A DNA stretch of 45,135 nucleotides, from positions 1 to 45,135 of the forward strand of contig DATBZS010000089.1 of assembly GCA_036513075.1 (NCBI GenBank), written 5' to 3'. The notes below the pieces were generated by a model, which had not been told where the DNA came from, did no database searches, and saw only the letters and a program-made list of their open reading frames with translations. Both the position numbers and the translations under genes were made by a program. The first letter of the stretch is position 1; each line of letters opens with the position of its first letter. This stretch comes from Bog-756 sp036513075. GTDB lineage: Bacteria > Actinomycetota > Acidimicrobiia > Acidimicrobiales > RAAP-2. Of the stretch, positions 11,384 through 18,960 are shown piece after piece.

Positions 11384-12877
11384 TCAGACGGCGGCGGTCG
11401 CGGGGGCGCCAGGTGGCGCCACCGCGGGTCCCGGGTTCGACATCGCCAGCGCATCATCGACCTTGGCGAAGCGCAGCAGCCAGGTGTCGCGCAGGTAGTT
11501 CTGATGGAGCCGCCACGGGGTGGTGGACCCCTGCTTCGGCAGGTCGGCCGCCGCCCGGGCCACGTAGCCCGAGGAGAAGTCGATGAAGGGCTCGGTCGGC
11601 TGTCCGGGGTCAGGGGCCAGCGGGGTGCACTGGCGCATGCCCCGCGCGTCCATGAGGTCGAGCAGCCGGCAGACGTACTCGGCTGTCAGGTCGGCCTTCA
11701 GCGTCCACGACGCGTTCGTGTAGCCGAACGTCGTGGCCAGGTTGGGCACCCCGCACAGCATGATCCCCTTGTAGGCCACCGTCTCGCCGGGTACGACCTT
11801 GGTACCGTCGACGTCGAGGGCGATGCCACCGAGCAGCTGCATGGCCAGACCCGTGGCCGTCACCACGATGTCGGCATCGAGTTCCCGGCCGGACGTGAGG
11901 CGGATGCCGGTCTCGGTGAAGGTATCGATGGTGTCGGTCGCCACCTCGGCCCGCCCGGCGCTGATGGCCTCGAAGAGGTCGCCGTCGGGCACCAGGCAGA
12001 GCCGCTGATCCCACGGGTTGTACCGGGGGGTGAAGTCGGTGTCAACGTCGTACCCCTCGGGCAGGGCCTCGGTGACTCCCTTGCGGATGCCTTGCTTCAC
12101 CAGGTCGGGCCTTCGCCGGCTGAGGGCGAAGCTGAACTGGGTGAGCAGCACGTTCTTCCACCGGATGACGGCGTGGGCCACCTGGGCCGGCAGGTGGCGG
12201 CGCAGCGAGTCGGCCACCTTGTCGTGGCCCGGGCGGGCCACGATGTACGTGGGCGACCGCTGCAGCATGGTCACGTGGGCCGCCTCGTCGGAAAGCGCCG
12301 GCACCAGCGTCACGGCGGTGGCCCCGCTGCCGATGACCACGATCCGCTTGCCCTGCCACTCGAGGTCCTCGGGCCAGTGCTGGGGGTGGACGATGGTGCC
12401 GCCGAAGCGCGCCTCGCCCGCGAAGTTGGGCCGGTAGCCCTGGTCGTAGCGGTAGTAGCCGGTATTGCCCCATAGGAAGCCGCAGGACAGCTCCTCGCGC
12501 TCGCCGGTGTCGGTGCGGTCGATCTCGACGATCCACTTGGCATCGTGCGTCGACCACGAGGCGGCCACGACCCGTCGGTTGAAGCGGACGTTGTCCTCGA
12601 TCCCGTGGGTGCGGGCGGTTGTGCGGATGTACTCGAGGATCGACGGGCCGTCGGCGATGGCCTTGTCGCCGACCCACGGCTCGAACGAGTAGCCGAGGGT
12701 GAACATGTCGGAGTCCGAACGGACGCCGGGGTAGCGGAAAAGGTCCCAGGTCCCGCCGATTGCCGTGCGGGCCTCGAGGATGGCGTAGGTGGTGTCGGGA
12801 CGTTTGGACTCGAGGTGGCAGGCGCTCCCGACGCCCGAAAGCCCGGCCCCCAGGATCAGTACGTCGACGTGGTCCAC
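11384..12877 (-). CDS. EthA-like Baeyer-Villiger/flavin-containing monooxygenase
   Basis: A 497-residue class B flavoprotein monooxygenase that closely follows mycobacterial EthA along its whole length. It has an FAD-binding GAGLSG at residues 10-15, GGTWDLFRYPGVRSDSDM at 41-58, the Baeyer-Villiger fingerprint FxGxxxHxxxWP as FGGTIVHPQHWP at 158-169, and an NADPH-binding GSGATA at 183-188. Further EthA-type stretches are RSPTYIVARPG, YNPWDQRLCLVPDGDLF, FGYTNASWTLKADL and LPKQGSTTPWRLHQNYLRD. It should insert oxygen next to ketones or oxidise sulfur in thiocarbonyls, using NADPH and O2. The GTG start at 12877 lacks a Shine-Dalgarno but has TAAACT 6 nt upstream. The MFS-TetR operon follows 108 bp downstream in the same direction, loosely echoing the EthA-EthR pairing. 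Confidence 0.93.
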   Translation of the reverse strand: MDHVDVLILGAGLSGVGSACHLESKRPDTTYAILEARTAIGGTWDLFRYPGVRSDSDMFTLGYSFEPWVGDKAIADGPSILEYIRTTARTHGIEDNVRFNRRVVAASWSTHDAKWIVEIDRTDTGEREELSCGFLWGNTGYYRYDQGYRPNFAGEARFGGTIVHPQHWPEDLEWQGKRIVVIGSGATAVTLVPALSDEAAHVTMLQRSPTYIVARPGHDKVADSLRRHLPAQVAHAVIRWKNVLLTQFSFALSRRRPDLVKQGIRKGVTEALPEGYDVDTDFTPRYNPWDQRLCLVPDGDLFEAISAGRAEVATDTIDTFTETGIRLTSGRELDADIVVTATGLAMQLLGGIALDVDGTKVVPGETVAYKGIMLCGVPNLATTFGYTNASWTLKADLTAEYVCRLLDLMDARGMRQCTPLAPDPGQPTEPFIDFSSGYVARAAADLPKQGSTTPWRLHQNYLRDTWLLRFAKVDDALAMSNPGPAVAPPGAPATAAV

Positions 12878-12883
12878 GCAGGG

Positions 12884-12914
12884 AGTTTAGGCAGTTCCCG
12901 CCCCGGGGCTGCCT
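12884..12914 (-). promoter_or_regulatory. Leaderless promoter of the EthA-like gene with overlapping inverted repeat
   Basis: TAAACT (12884-12889) is 6 nt before the GTG at 12877. An inverted repeat, AGGCAG (12889-12894) and CTGCCT (12909-12914), abuts the -10 on its upstream side and could be an operator. The rest of the divergent gap to 13130 holds no recognisable gene. Confidence 0.5.
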
Positions 12915-13130
12915 GCGCCGGTCCCGGTGCCGTGTGGTCTGTCGTCCCGGAGGTAGTCGTCATATCTCACTCGGGAGGCCACCTGTTCCACCGGAAGCTT
13001 CGCATCGCCGACGGGCTGCTCCTCGACGACGACGGTGTCCTGAGCCCGTCCGACCGGGCAGACGGCCGGGCCCTCGGCCAGGTTCCACCATCAGTGGTCG
13101 TCGGCCGCCCCGGCTGCAAGAGTGGGCCGG

Positions 13131-14573
13131 GTGAACGTTCTCTTCGTCACCCTCGACCAGTTCCGGGCCGACTGCCTGTCCGGGGCGGGGCACCCGGTGG
13201 TCGAGACCCCCAATCTCGACCGGTTGGCCGCGTCCGGGGTGCGCTTCGCCTCCCACTTCGGCCAGGCGGCCCCCTGCGCTCCGGGACGGGCTTCGCTCTA
13301 TACCGGCACCTACCAGATGAACCACCGGGTGGTGGCCAACGGGACACCCCTCGAGGACCGCTTCGACAATGTTGCTCGTCTGGCCCGCCGGGCCGGGTAC
13401 AGGCCCGCACTGTTCGGCTACACCGACCAGGGCATCGACCCCTCGCTCGTGCCGGACCCGACCGACCCCCGGCTCGACACCTACGAAGGGGTGCTGCCGG
13501 GCTTCGACGTCGAGCTTTCTCTCGACGGGCGGATGGCCGGGTGGGTGGCCTGGCTCGACTCGTTGGGCTACGGGACCCACGCGGCCGACCGGGCGCTCGT
13601 CACCGAGCCCGATCGACCGGCCGGGGTCAGTGCCTCGGCGTTCCTGTCCGATGCCCTGATCGCCTGGATCGACCGTCAGGACGGACCATGGTTCGCCCAC
13701 GCCAGCTATCTGCGTCCGCACCCGCCCTATGCCGCGGCCGGGCGGTGGGCGACCCGGTACGCGCCCGACGAGGTCGGCACCCCGCTGGCCGCCGACCCGG
13801 GGATCCACCCGCTCGTCGACGCGGCCCGCACTTTTCCGATCTGCGCGGCGCCGACGGACCCGTCTGCCATGGCCCACCTCCGGACCCAGTACTTCGGAAT
13901 GGTGTCCGAGGTCGACGACCAGCTCGGCCGGGTGCTCGACCATCTGGAAGCGACCGGGCAGCACGGCGAGACCCTGGTCGTCGTCACCGCCGATCACGGC
14001 GAGCAGCTCGGCGACCACGGCCTCATCCAGAAACTCGGGTTCTACGAGTCGAGTTACGCCATCCCCTGCATTGTGCGGGCGCCCGGCCGATCAGCCACGG
14101 CCGGGCACGTGGTGGAGGAGTTCACCGAAGCCGTCGACGTCCTCCCGACGATTGCCGAACTGCTCGGCCAGGACGTGCCGACCCAGTGTGACGGCACCTC
14201 GTTGGTTCCGTTCCTCGACGGTGTCGTCCCCGGGCAGTGGCGGACGTCGGCCCACTGGGAGTGGGACTGGCGGGACACGGTGATGGGCCCCCACCGGACC
14301 GGCGGCGGTGTCGACCCCCGGCTCGAGCGGGCCAACCTGGCGGTCGAGCGGAATGCCACCCACGCGTACGTACAGTTCGCCGACGGCTCGTGGCGCTCCT
14401 TCGATCTGGTCGCCGACCCCGGCTGGCACGTCACCACCGAGGATCCCGACGTCGTGCTCCCGCTGGCCCAGTCCATGCTGGCGTGGCGGTCGCGCCACCT
14501 GGGTGGCGCCTACACCCAGCGCCTGCTCGGGCCCGAGCGCCGAGGCCTGTGGCCGGAGCTCCGCTCGGCCTGA
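13131..14573 (+). CDS. Cys-type sulfatase / phosphonate monoester hydrolase-like protein
   Basis: A 480-residue member of the alkaline phosphatase superfamily. It begins VNVLFVTLDQFRADCLSGAG with the metal-binding Asp, then TPNLDRLAASGVRF. The sulfatase signature CxPxR appears as CAPGR at 49-53; Cys49 would be converted to formylglycine. Downstream metal ligands sit in VVVTADHGEQLGDHG, and LIQKLGFYESSYAIPCIVRAPG and DVLPTIAELLG are also typical. Overall it most resembles arylsulfatase/phosphonate monoester hydrolases. No signal peptide is seen, so it is probably cytoplasmic. GTG 13131 starts exactly at the conserved NVLFVTLDQ strand; GTG 13122 would add three residues. No formylglycine-generating enzyme is encoded in the window. 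Confidence 0.9.
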   Translation: MNVLFVTLDQFRADCLSGAGHPVVETPNLDRLAASGVRFASHFGQAAPCAPGRASLYTGTYQMNHRVVANGTPLEDRFDNVARLARRAGYRPALFGYTDQGIDPSLVPDPTDPRLDTYEGVLPGFDVELSLDGRMAGWVAWLDSLGYGTHAADRALVTEPDRPAGVSASAFLSDALIAWIDRQDGPWFAHASYLRPHPPYAAAGRWATRYAPDEVGTPLAADPGIHPLVDAARTFPICAAPTDPSAMAHLRTQYFGMVSEVDDQLGRVLDHLEATGQHGETLVVVTADHGEQLGDHGLIQKLGFYESSYAIPCIVRAPGRSATAGHVVEEFTEAVDVLPTIAELLGQDVPTQCDGTSLVPFLDGVVPGQWRTSAHWEWDWRDTVMGPHRTGGGVDPRLERANLAVERNATHAYVQFADGSWRSFDLVADPGWHVTTEDPDVVLPLAQSMLAWRSRHLGGAYTQRLLGPERRGLWPELRSA

Positions 14574-14586
14574 GGCGTCTCCGCCA

Positions 14587-14943
14587 TCAGGCCAGGCCGG
14601 CCGCCGCGGACACGTGGGCGACCACCGCGTCAGGGTCGTCGACTGTCAGGACCCACCGCTGGAACTCCTGGTTGCCGAGCTCGATGACCACGGCCGGGCC
14701 CTTGCCGTGGACCGCGGCGAAGTCCTTGCCGAACGCTCCCCGACGGGTGCCGACCGCCACCACGCCGGGCAACCCGGTGCCGGGCGCCCGGATGCCCCGC
14801 AACTCCGGCCACGGGTCGACCACTGCCCGCACTGCGGTGAGCGAGGCCAGCGGCACGGCCAGGTCCCGGTGGATTCCCTCGGCGTGCTCGATGTGCGAGA
14901 GGGCGAGGGTGAGGGCGTCGTCGTGCACCGTGAGCTCGGCCAT
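14587..14943 (-). CDS. Small conserved actinobacterial protein of unknown function
   Basis: A 118-residue soluble protein, MAELTVHDDALTLALSHIEH at the start, then PLASLTAVRAVVDPWPELRG, GTGLPGVVAVGTRRG, DFAAVHGKGPAVVIELG and a C-terminal VLTVDDPDAVVAHV. The pattern of short strands with a GTRR turn suggests a compact beta-rich fold, perhaps PH-like. I recognise the general type from actinobacterial genomes but cannot name a function. It is the last gene of a minus-strand run behind the ABC exporter permease, after a 67-bp gap, so it may be co-transcribed. Confidence 0.7.
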   Translation of the reverse strand: MAELTVHDDALTLALSHIEHAEGIHRDLAVPLASLTAVRAVVDPWPELRGIRAPGTGLPGVVAVGTRRGAFGKDFAAVHGKGPAVVIELGNQEFQRWVLTVDDPDAVVAHVSAAAGLA

Positions 14944-15010
14944 GGCTCCACCGTGCAAGGGGCTCCGGTCCCGGTGCCCGGACGCCGGAACGCAGGACGG
15001 ATCCTCACGG

Positions 15011-16657
15011 TCAGCCTTCGTGCAGGTCGCGCCGGCTGAGGGATAGGCATCCTGCGACCGAGCCGGTGACGCCGACGAGCACGAGACAGCCCATGGCCGG
15101 CCAGTTCGGTGGAGCAGCCGGCACTCCGGCCATCTGGTGGAACACGGAAGTGTCCGCCACCCAGTGGTCGAGTGCACCGATACCGCCCACGACATCGATG
15201 AGGACCGACCAGGTGACAATGCCGTAGACGACGAACCCCGCGGCCCGGGGAGCGATCCCATAGGCGAGGGAACCGATTCCGAGTACGCAGACGGCCGGCG
15301 GAACCGCGGTGAGGCCGGCACCGACCACCGAGGCGGCGTCCACCGTCGCACCGCCGCTGACCGCGCCGACCAATGTGGCCACTCCGGCCACGACCCCGCA
15401 GGCCACCAGCGCGACCGCCACCACGACGACACGGGCGCCCAGCCACCGTGCCCGCGAGACGGGTCGGGAGAGCAGGGGGTCGAGCCGGCCGTCGAGCTCC
15501 TCGGAACGGGCGGCGGCCACCAGTCCGGCAGCCACGAAGCCGAGGAGGATGGCGACGAGTAGGAAGTCCACCGCGAGGAAGTCGGTCGTCCCGGAGCCGG
15601 TCGCACCGAGTCGTGACAGGACGTCGCGGACCGAGGAACCGGAGATCGACCCGGCCGCGGCGTGGGCCACGAAGCCGACGAGCAGGCCGCTCAGCCCGAC
15701 GGCCGCGGCCCACGCCACCACGGTCGGTCGGTCCAGGCGCACCGAGAGCCCGGCCTGGCCGCCGAGGAGGCTCAGCCGGGGCTCGGCCCGGTCCCTGTCC
15801 GGAATAGTGCTGGACCCGATGTCCCGGGTCACCGCCAGGCGCACGGCGAGTGCGCCGAGTACCACGGTGGTCACCACGATGGGGACGAGGGGCCACGGCC
15901 GGGGCGACGTCAGCGGCTGCAGGCTCTCCACCCATCCGAGGGGTGAGAGCCAGATGAGCGCGTGCAGACCGGTCCCCGAGTCGGCCACCATGCGCAGCGC
16001 GTAGCTGGCCCCCAGCACCACTCCGGCATAGCCGGCCGCCCGTCGACGGGTGGCGCCCAGCTGGCTGGTCAGTGCCCCGATGGCCATGAAAAGGAGCGCT
16101 CCCGACACCAGGGCCGTGGCGAAGAACAGGCCGGCGCCGGGCGCGATGGCGATTCGGGACCACTGTCCGGCCACCACGATGAGAACGGCCGTGACCACCC
16201 ACAGGACGGAGACGCCGGCCACCAGACCGCCCACGGCCTGGGCAGTGGCGCGGCCGCGGGAGGTCACTCCGGTCACCAGGAGTTCCCAGCGCCCGGCGTC
16301 CTCTTCGCCGCGCAGTAGCCGCGTGCTGGCGAGGAGCCCCCAGATGGCACCGAGGATGGTGAGGGTGAGGAACGTCTTGAGGATGGTGAACCCGGCCTCG
16401 GTCTGCAGCATGGGCGCCGGTCCGAAGAGGGCGATGGTCGCCCGGTTCGAGCCGAAGGCCGCGGCGAGTGCGTCCCGTTGGGACCGGGTCCGGTAGATCG
16501 AGGAGTAGCTCCACGCCGTCGAGGCGACGAAGGCACCGAAGACGTAGCCCCACAACGCCCCGGACCGGACGGCCCGGCGTGCCGTCCGACGTAGGACGAC
16601 CGTGCCCGGCGAGCGCCCGGCCGGTGTAGTGGTCCCGATCGGGCCGTCAGCCGGCAC
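15011..16657 (-). CDS. ABC exporter permease (polyketide-antibiotic exporter type)
   Basis: A 548-residue integral membrane protein with about twelve hydrophobic segments arranged as two six-helix halves. It is typical of the large actinobacterial permeases annotated as exporters of polyketide antibiotics. Recognisable parts are TILKTFLTLTILGAIWGLLASTRLLRGEEDAGRWELL, the conserved loop after the first helices, and the repeated SRPVSRARWLGARVVV motif in the second half. Its start overlaps the end of the ATPase gene by 11 bp, so the two form one operon and one transporter. It would export a hydrophobic compound or drug; the substrate is unknown. Intact across the whole length. Confidence 0.88.
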   Translation of the reverse strand: MPADGPIGTTTPAGRSPGTVVLRRTARRAVRSGALWGYVFGAFVASTAWSYSSIYRTRSQRDALAAAFGSNRATIALFGPAPMLQTEAGFTILKTFLTLTILGAIWGLLASTRLLRGEEDAGRWELLVTGVTSRGRATAQAVGGLVAGVSVLWVVTAVLIVVAGQWSRIAIAPGAGLFFATALVSGALLFMAIGALTSQLGATRRRAAGYAGVVLGASYALRMVADSGTGLHALIWLSPLGWVESLQPLTSPRPWPLVPIVVTTVVLGALAVRLAVTRDIGSSTIPDRDRAEPRLSLLGGQAGLSVRLDRPTVVAWAAAVGLSGLLVGFVAHAAAGSISGSSVRDVLSRLGATGSGTTDFLAVDFLLVAILLGFVAAGLVAAARSEELDGRLDPLLSRPVSRARWLGARVVVVAVALVACGVVAGVATLVGAVSGGATVDAASVVGAGLTAVPPAVCVLGIGSLAYGIAPRAAGFVVYGIVTWSVLIDVVGGIGALDHWVADTSVFHQMAGVPAAPPNWPAMGCLVLVGVTGSVAGCLSLSRRDLHEG

Positions 16658-17558
16658 CGGTCAACCTGCTGGCGTCCGTGCCGTAGAGAGTGAGGAAGAG
16701 CTCTTCCAGCGACGGCTCGCGGCTGCGGAGTTCGTTGACCTCGGCGGCGGCCAGGGCGCGGAGCAACGGTCCCATCGGGCCCTGCACCTGCAGGGTGGCT
16801 TGCCGGCCGTGGACCGTGACGCCGCGCACGCCCTCGACTGCGGCGAGGTCGGGCACCGGACCGTCGAACGTGACCTCGACGGTGGTCGACGCGAGGTGGC
16901 GCATATCGGCCAGCGTCCCGACTTCGATGAGCCGACCCTGCCGGAGGATGCCCACCCGATCGCAGAGGGCCTCGACCTCGCCCAGGACGTGTGACGACAG
17001 CAGAACGGTCTGCCCCCGATGGCGGGCCTCGACCACGCAGCGCCGGAACTCGTGCTCTTTCAGGGGATCGAGCCCGGACGTAGGCTCGTCGAGGATCAGG
17101 AGGTCGGGACGGCACATCAGGGCGGCGATCAACGCCACCTTCTGACGGTTGCCCTTCGAGTACGCCCGGACCTTCTTGGACGGGTCGAGCTCGAACCGAT
17201 CCACGAGGTCGTCCCGATACGTGGTGTCGACCTGACCCTGGACCTGCCCGAGGAGGTGGAGGGTCTCGGCACCGGTGAGGCCGGGCCACAGCGAGGCCTC
17301 ACCCGCCACCGAGGCCAGGCGCCGGTGGATGGCGACCACATCACGCTGGCAGTCGAGACCGAACAGTTCGGCTGTCCCCGAAGTCGGCCGGATCAGGCCC
17401 AGCAGCAGGCGGATGGTGGTCGTCTTGCCGGCTCCGTTCGGCCCGAGGAAGCCCATCACCTCGCCCGGGGCCACGTCGAAGTCGAGGTCGACGAGTGCGT
17501 CGGTGCCGCGGTAGCGCTTGGTGAGCCCGCGGGTCTGGATGACCGGCGCCGTCGTCAC
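16647..17558 (-). CDS. ABC exporter ATP-binding protein (DrrA-like)
   Basis: A 303-residue ABC ATPase. Walker A is GPNGAGKTT, the signature is YSKGNRQKVALIAAL (a known variant of LSGGQ in this class), and Walker B is LLILDEPTSGLD, followed by the H-loop VLLSSHVLGEVEALCDRVGIL. The C-terminal 80 residues form the regulatory domain typical of DrrA/CcmA-like exporters. GTG 17558 is taken as the start because family similarity begins VIQTRGLTKRYRG. The longer in-frame GTG at 17639 adds 27 poorly conserved residues. A 12-codon reading frame with a strong Shine-Dalgarno (17555-17593) ends by overlapping this start in GTGA. The permease follows with an 11-bp overlap. Confidence 0.9.
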   Translation of the reverse strand: MTTAPVIQTRGLTKRYRGTDALVDLDFDVAPGEVMGFLGPNGAGKTTTIRLLLGLIRPTSGTAELFGLDCQRDVVAIHRRLASVAGEASLWPGLTGAETLHLLGQVQGQVDTTYRDDLVDRFELDPSKKVRAYSKGNRQKVALIAALMCRPDLLILDEPTSGLDPLKEHEFRRCVVEARHRGQTVLLSSHVLGEVEALCDRVGILRQGRLIEVGTLADMRHLASTTVEVTFDGPVPDLAAVEGVRGVTVHGRQATLQVQGPMGPLLRALAAAEVNELRSREPSLEELFLTLYGTDASRLTGAG

Positions 17559-17593
17559 GATGACCCGTGGACCTCTCGCCGCGTGGCTGCCAT
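17555..17593 (-). CDS. Candidate leader peptide overlapping the ABC ATPase start
   Basis: ATG at 17593 begins the 12-residue frame MAATRREVHGSS and stops at 17555-17557. The Shine-Dalgarno AAGGAG (17600-17605) is spaced six bases before the ATG, better than anything in front of the ATPase itself. The stop TGA overlaps the ATPase GTG. This is a layout for translational coupling or leader-peptide control. It may be chance; nothing shows that the peptide has a function of its own. Confidence 0.35.
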   Translation of the reverse strand: MAATRREVHGSS

Positions 17594-17693
17594 GTCCGGC
17601 TCCTTCCGCCAGGTGGGGCCACCCGGTTCCGGCACCCACACTACGGACGAAGGCCTGGTCACCCAGGGCAATTGGTCCCGATCCCGGGAACCG

Positions 17694-18887
17694 TCACTCG
17701 TCGAGGGCCCCGGCACGACTCTGGAACGCCGGGACCTGCCAGATGAGCGTGGTCCCTCCTGCCTCCGGATGGACCACCTCCAACGTGCCGCCGAGATCCT
17801 CCGCCCGGCGCCGCATGTTGGGCAACCCGAGACCCCCGCCGGTGGGCGGGTGGCCCACGAAACCCCGGCCGTTGTCGATGACCTCGAGCCGGCACTGGTG
17901 TCCGATGATCGACAGGCGGACCTTGGCCCGGGTGGCCTCGGCGTGGCGGCCGACGTTGGTCAGCGCCTCCCGCAGGGTGGGCAGCAGCTGGGCGGCCAAG
18001 GTGTCGGTCACCGCGGAGTCGACCGGCCCGTTGAACTCGACGGGTACCTCGAAGCCCACCATCGGGCGCAGCTCCTCGGCCAGGGCCACGAGGTGAGCCC
18101 GGGCCCCCCGGCCGCCACCGCTACCGCCGAGCTCGAAGATGGTGGCCCGGACCTGGCGGATCGTCTCGTCGATGTCGGCCACTGCGGCGGACAGGCCTTC
18201 GGCCGCCTCCCGCCCGGCCGGGCTCACCGACAAGCCCTGGAGCGACAGCCCGATGGCGAACAGACGCTGGATCACGCCGTCGTGCAGGTCGCGGGCCATG
18301 CGCTCACGGTCCTCGTAGACCGCGATCTCACCGGCCCGCTGGTGGAGTCGGGCATTCTCCACTGCGATGCCGGCCGCCAACGCCAGGGCCTCGATGACGG
18401 CCTCGTCGTCCGGGGTGAACTCCTCGGCGTCGATCTTGTCGGTCAGGTAGAGATTTCCGTAGATGCGGTCCCGGACCCGGATAGGGGCACCGAGGAACGA
18501 CGTCATCGGCGGGTGCCCGGGTGGGAACCCGGCACTCGCCGGATGGTCGCCCAGCACGGCGATCCGCGTGGGCCGGGGATCCTTGATCACCACGCCGAGG
18601 ACACCTTTGCCGGTCGGCAGGGGTCCCTGGAGCATGCGGGCCTCCACCTCGGTCGACAGGCCCGAGGTGAGGAAGTCGATGGTGGCGGTGCCCTGATTGT
18701 TCAGTACGCCCAATGCGCCGTAGCGGGCGTGGGAGAGCGAGCGGGCCTCTTCGACGATGTGGGTGAGCAGGTCACCGAGATCGAGATTGGCTTCCAGCAG
18801 GAGGGTGGCCTCCAACACCCGGCGGAGCTTGACGGGGTCCTCGATGGCGTCGTAGATCGCTCGTTTCCGGCGGGCTTCGTCCGGCAC
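17694..18887 (-). CDS. GAF-domain sensor histidine kinase (DosS/DevS-like, single GAF)
   Basis: A 397-residue soluble kinase with no membrane segment. A GAF domain spans about 25-182 and contains GKGVLGVVIKDPRPTRIAVLGDH, GFPPGHPPMTSFLGAPIRVRD and YGNLYLTDK, wording close to the second GAF domain of mycobacterial DosS. The HisKA_3 dimerisation box ERMARDLHDGVIQRLFAIG has phospho-acceptor His202. The HATPase part has LREALTNVGRHAEA (N box), DNGRGF and GGGLGLPNMRRRAEDLGG. The heme-binding first GAF of DosS is absent, so the signal is unlikely to be sensed the same way. The start is uncertain among TTG 18896, GTG 18893 and GTG 18887; I chose 18887 because TAGCCT ends 8 nt before it. It is divergent from its response regulator. 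Confidence 0.9.
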   Translation of the reverse strand: MPDEARRKRAIYDAIEDPVKLRRVLEATLLLEANLDLGDLLTHIVEEARSLSHARYGALGVLNNQGTATIDFLTSGLSTEVEARMLQGPLPTGKGVLGVVIKDPRPTRIAVLGDHPASAGFPPGHPPMTSFLGAPIRVRDRIYGNLYLTDKIDAEEFTPDDEAVIEALALAAGIAVENARLHQRAGEIAVYEDRERMARDLHDGVIQRLFAIGLSLQGLSVSPAGREAAEGLSAAVADIDETIRQVRATIFELGGSGGGRGARAHLVALAEELRPMVGFEVPVEFNGPVDSAVTDTLAAQLLPTLREALTNVGRHAEATRAKVRLSIIGHQCRLEVIDNGRGFVGHPPTGGGLGLPNMRRRAEDLGGTLEVVHPEAGGTTLIWQVPAFQSRAGALDE

Positions 18888-18895
18888 GGGCACCA

Positions 18896-18937
18896 AGGCT
18901 ACGGCACCTGGCCAGGTGGACCGCCCACGGACCGCCC
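18896..18937. promoter_or_regulatory. Divergent control region of the kinase/regulator pair
   Basis: TAGCCT (18896-18901, minus) is a possible -10 for the kinase. Next to it is the perfect 14-bp palindrome CACCTGGCCAGGTG (18905-18918). It is followed by two copies of GGACCGCCC (18918-18926 and 18929-18937) with an 11-bp period, one helical turn. Together these fill most of the short gap before the regulator ATG at 18961 and suggest autoregulation. Confidence 0.5.
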
Positions 18938-18960
18938 CCGACGTGCTCAACTGGTCGGTG

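Noticed and set aside
11312..12475. 387-codon plus-strand open frame
   Set aside because: Lies entirely opposite the EthA-like monooxygenase, whose motifs fix the minus strand.
12545..14191. Long plus-strand open frame across the EthA-like and sulfatase genes, with a fairly gene-like stretch at about 12960-13120
   Set aside because: Most of it is antisense to or out of frame with confirmed genes. The 160-base stretch has acceptable codon use but no start, no ribosome binding site and no recognisable family; it could be a remnant, not a gene I can support.
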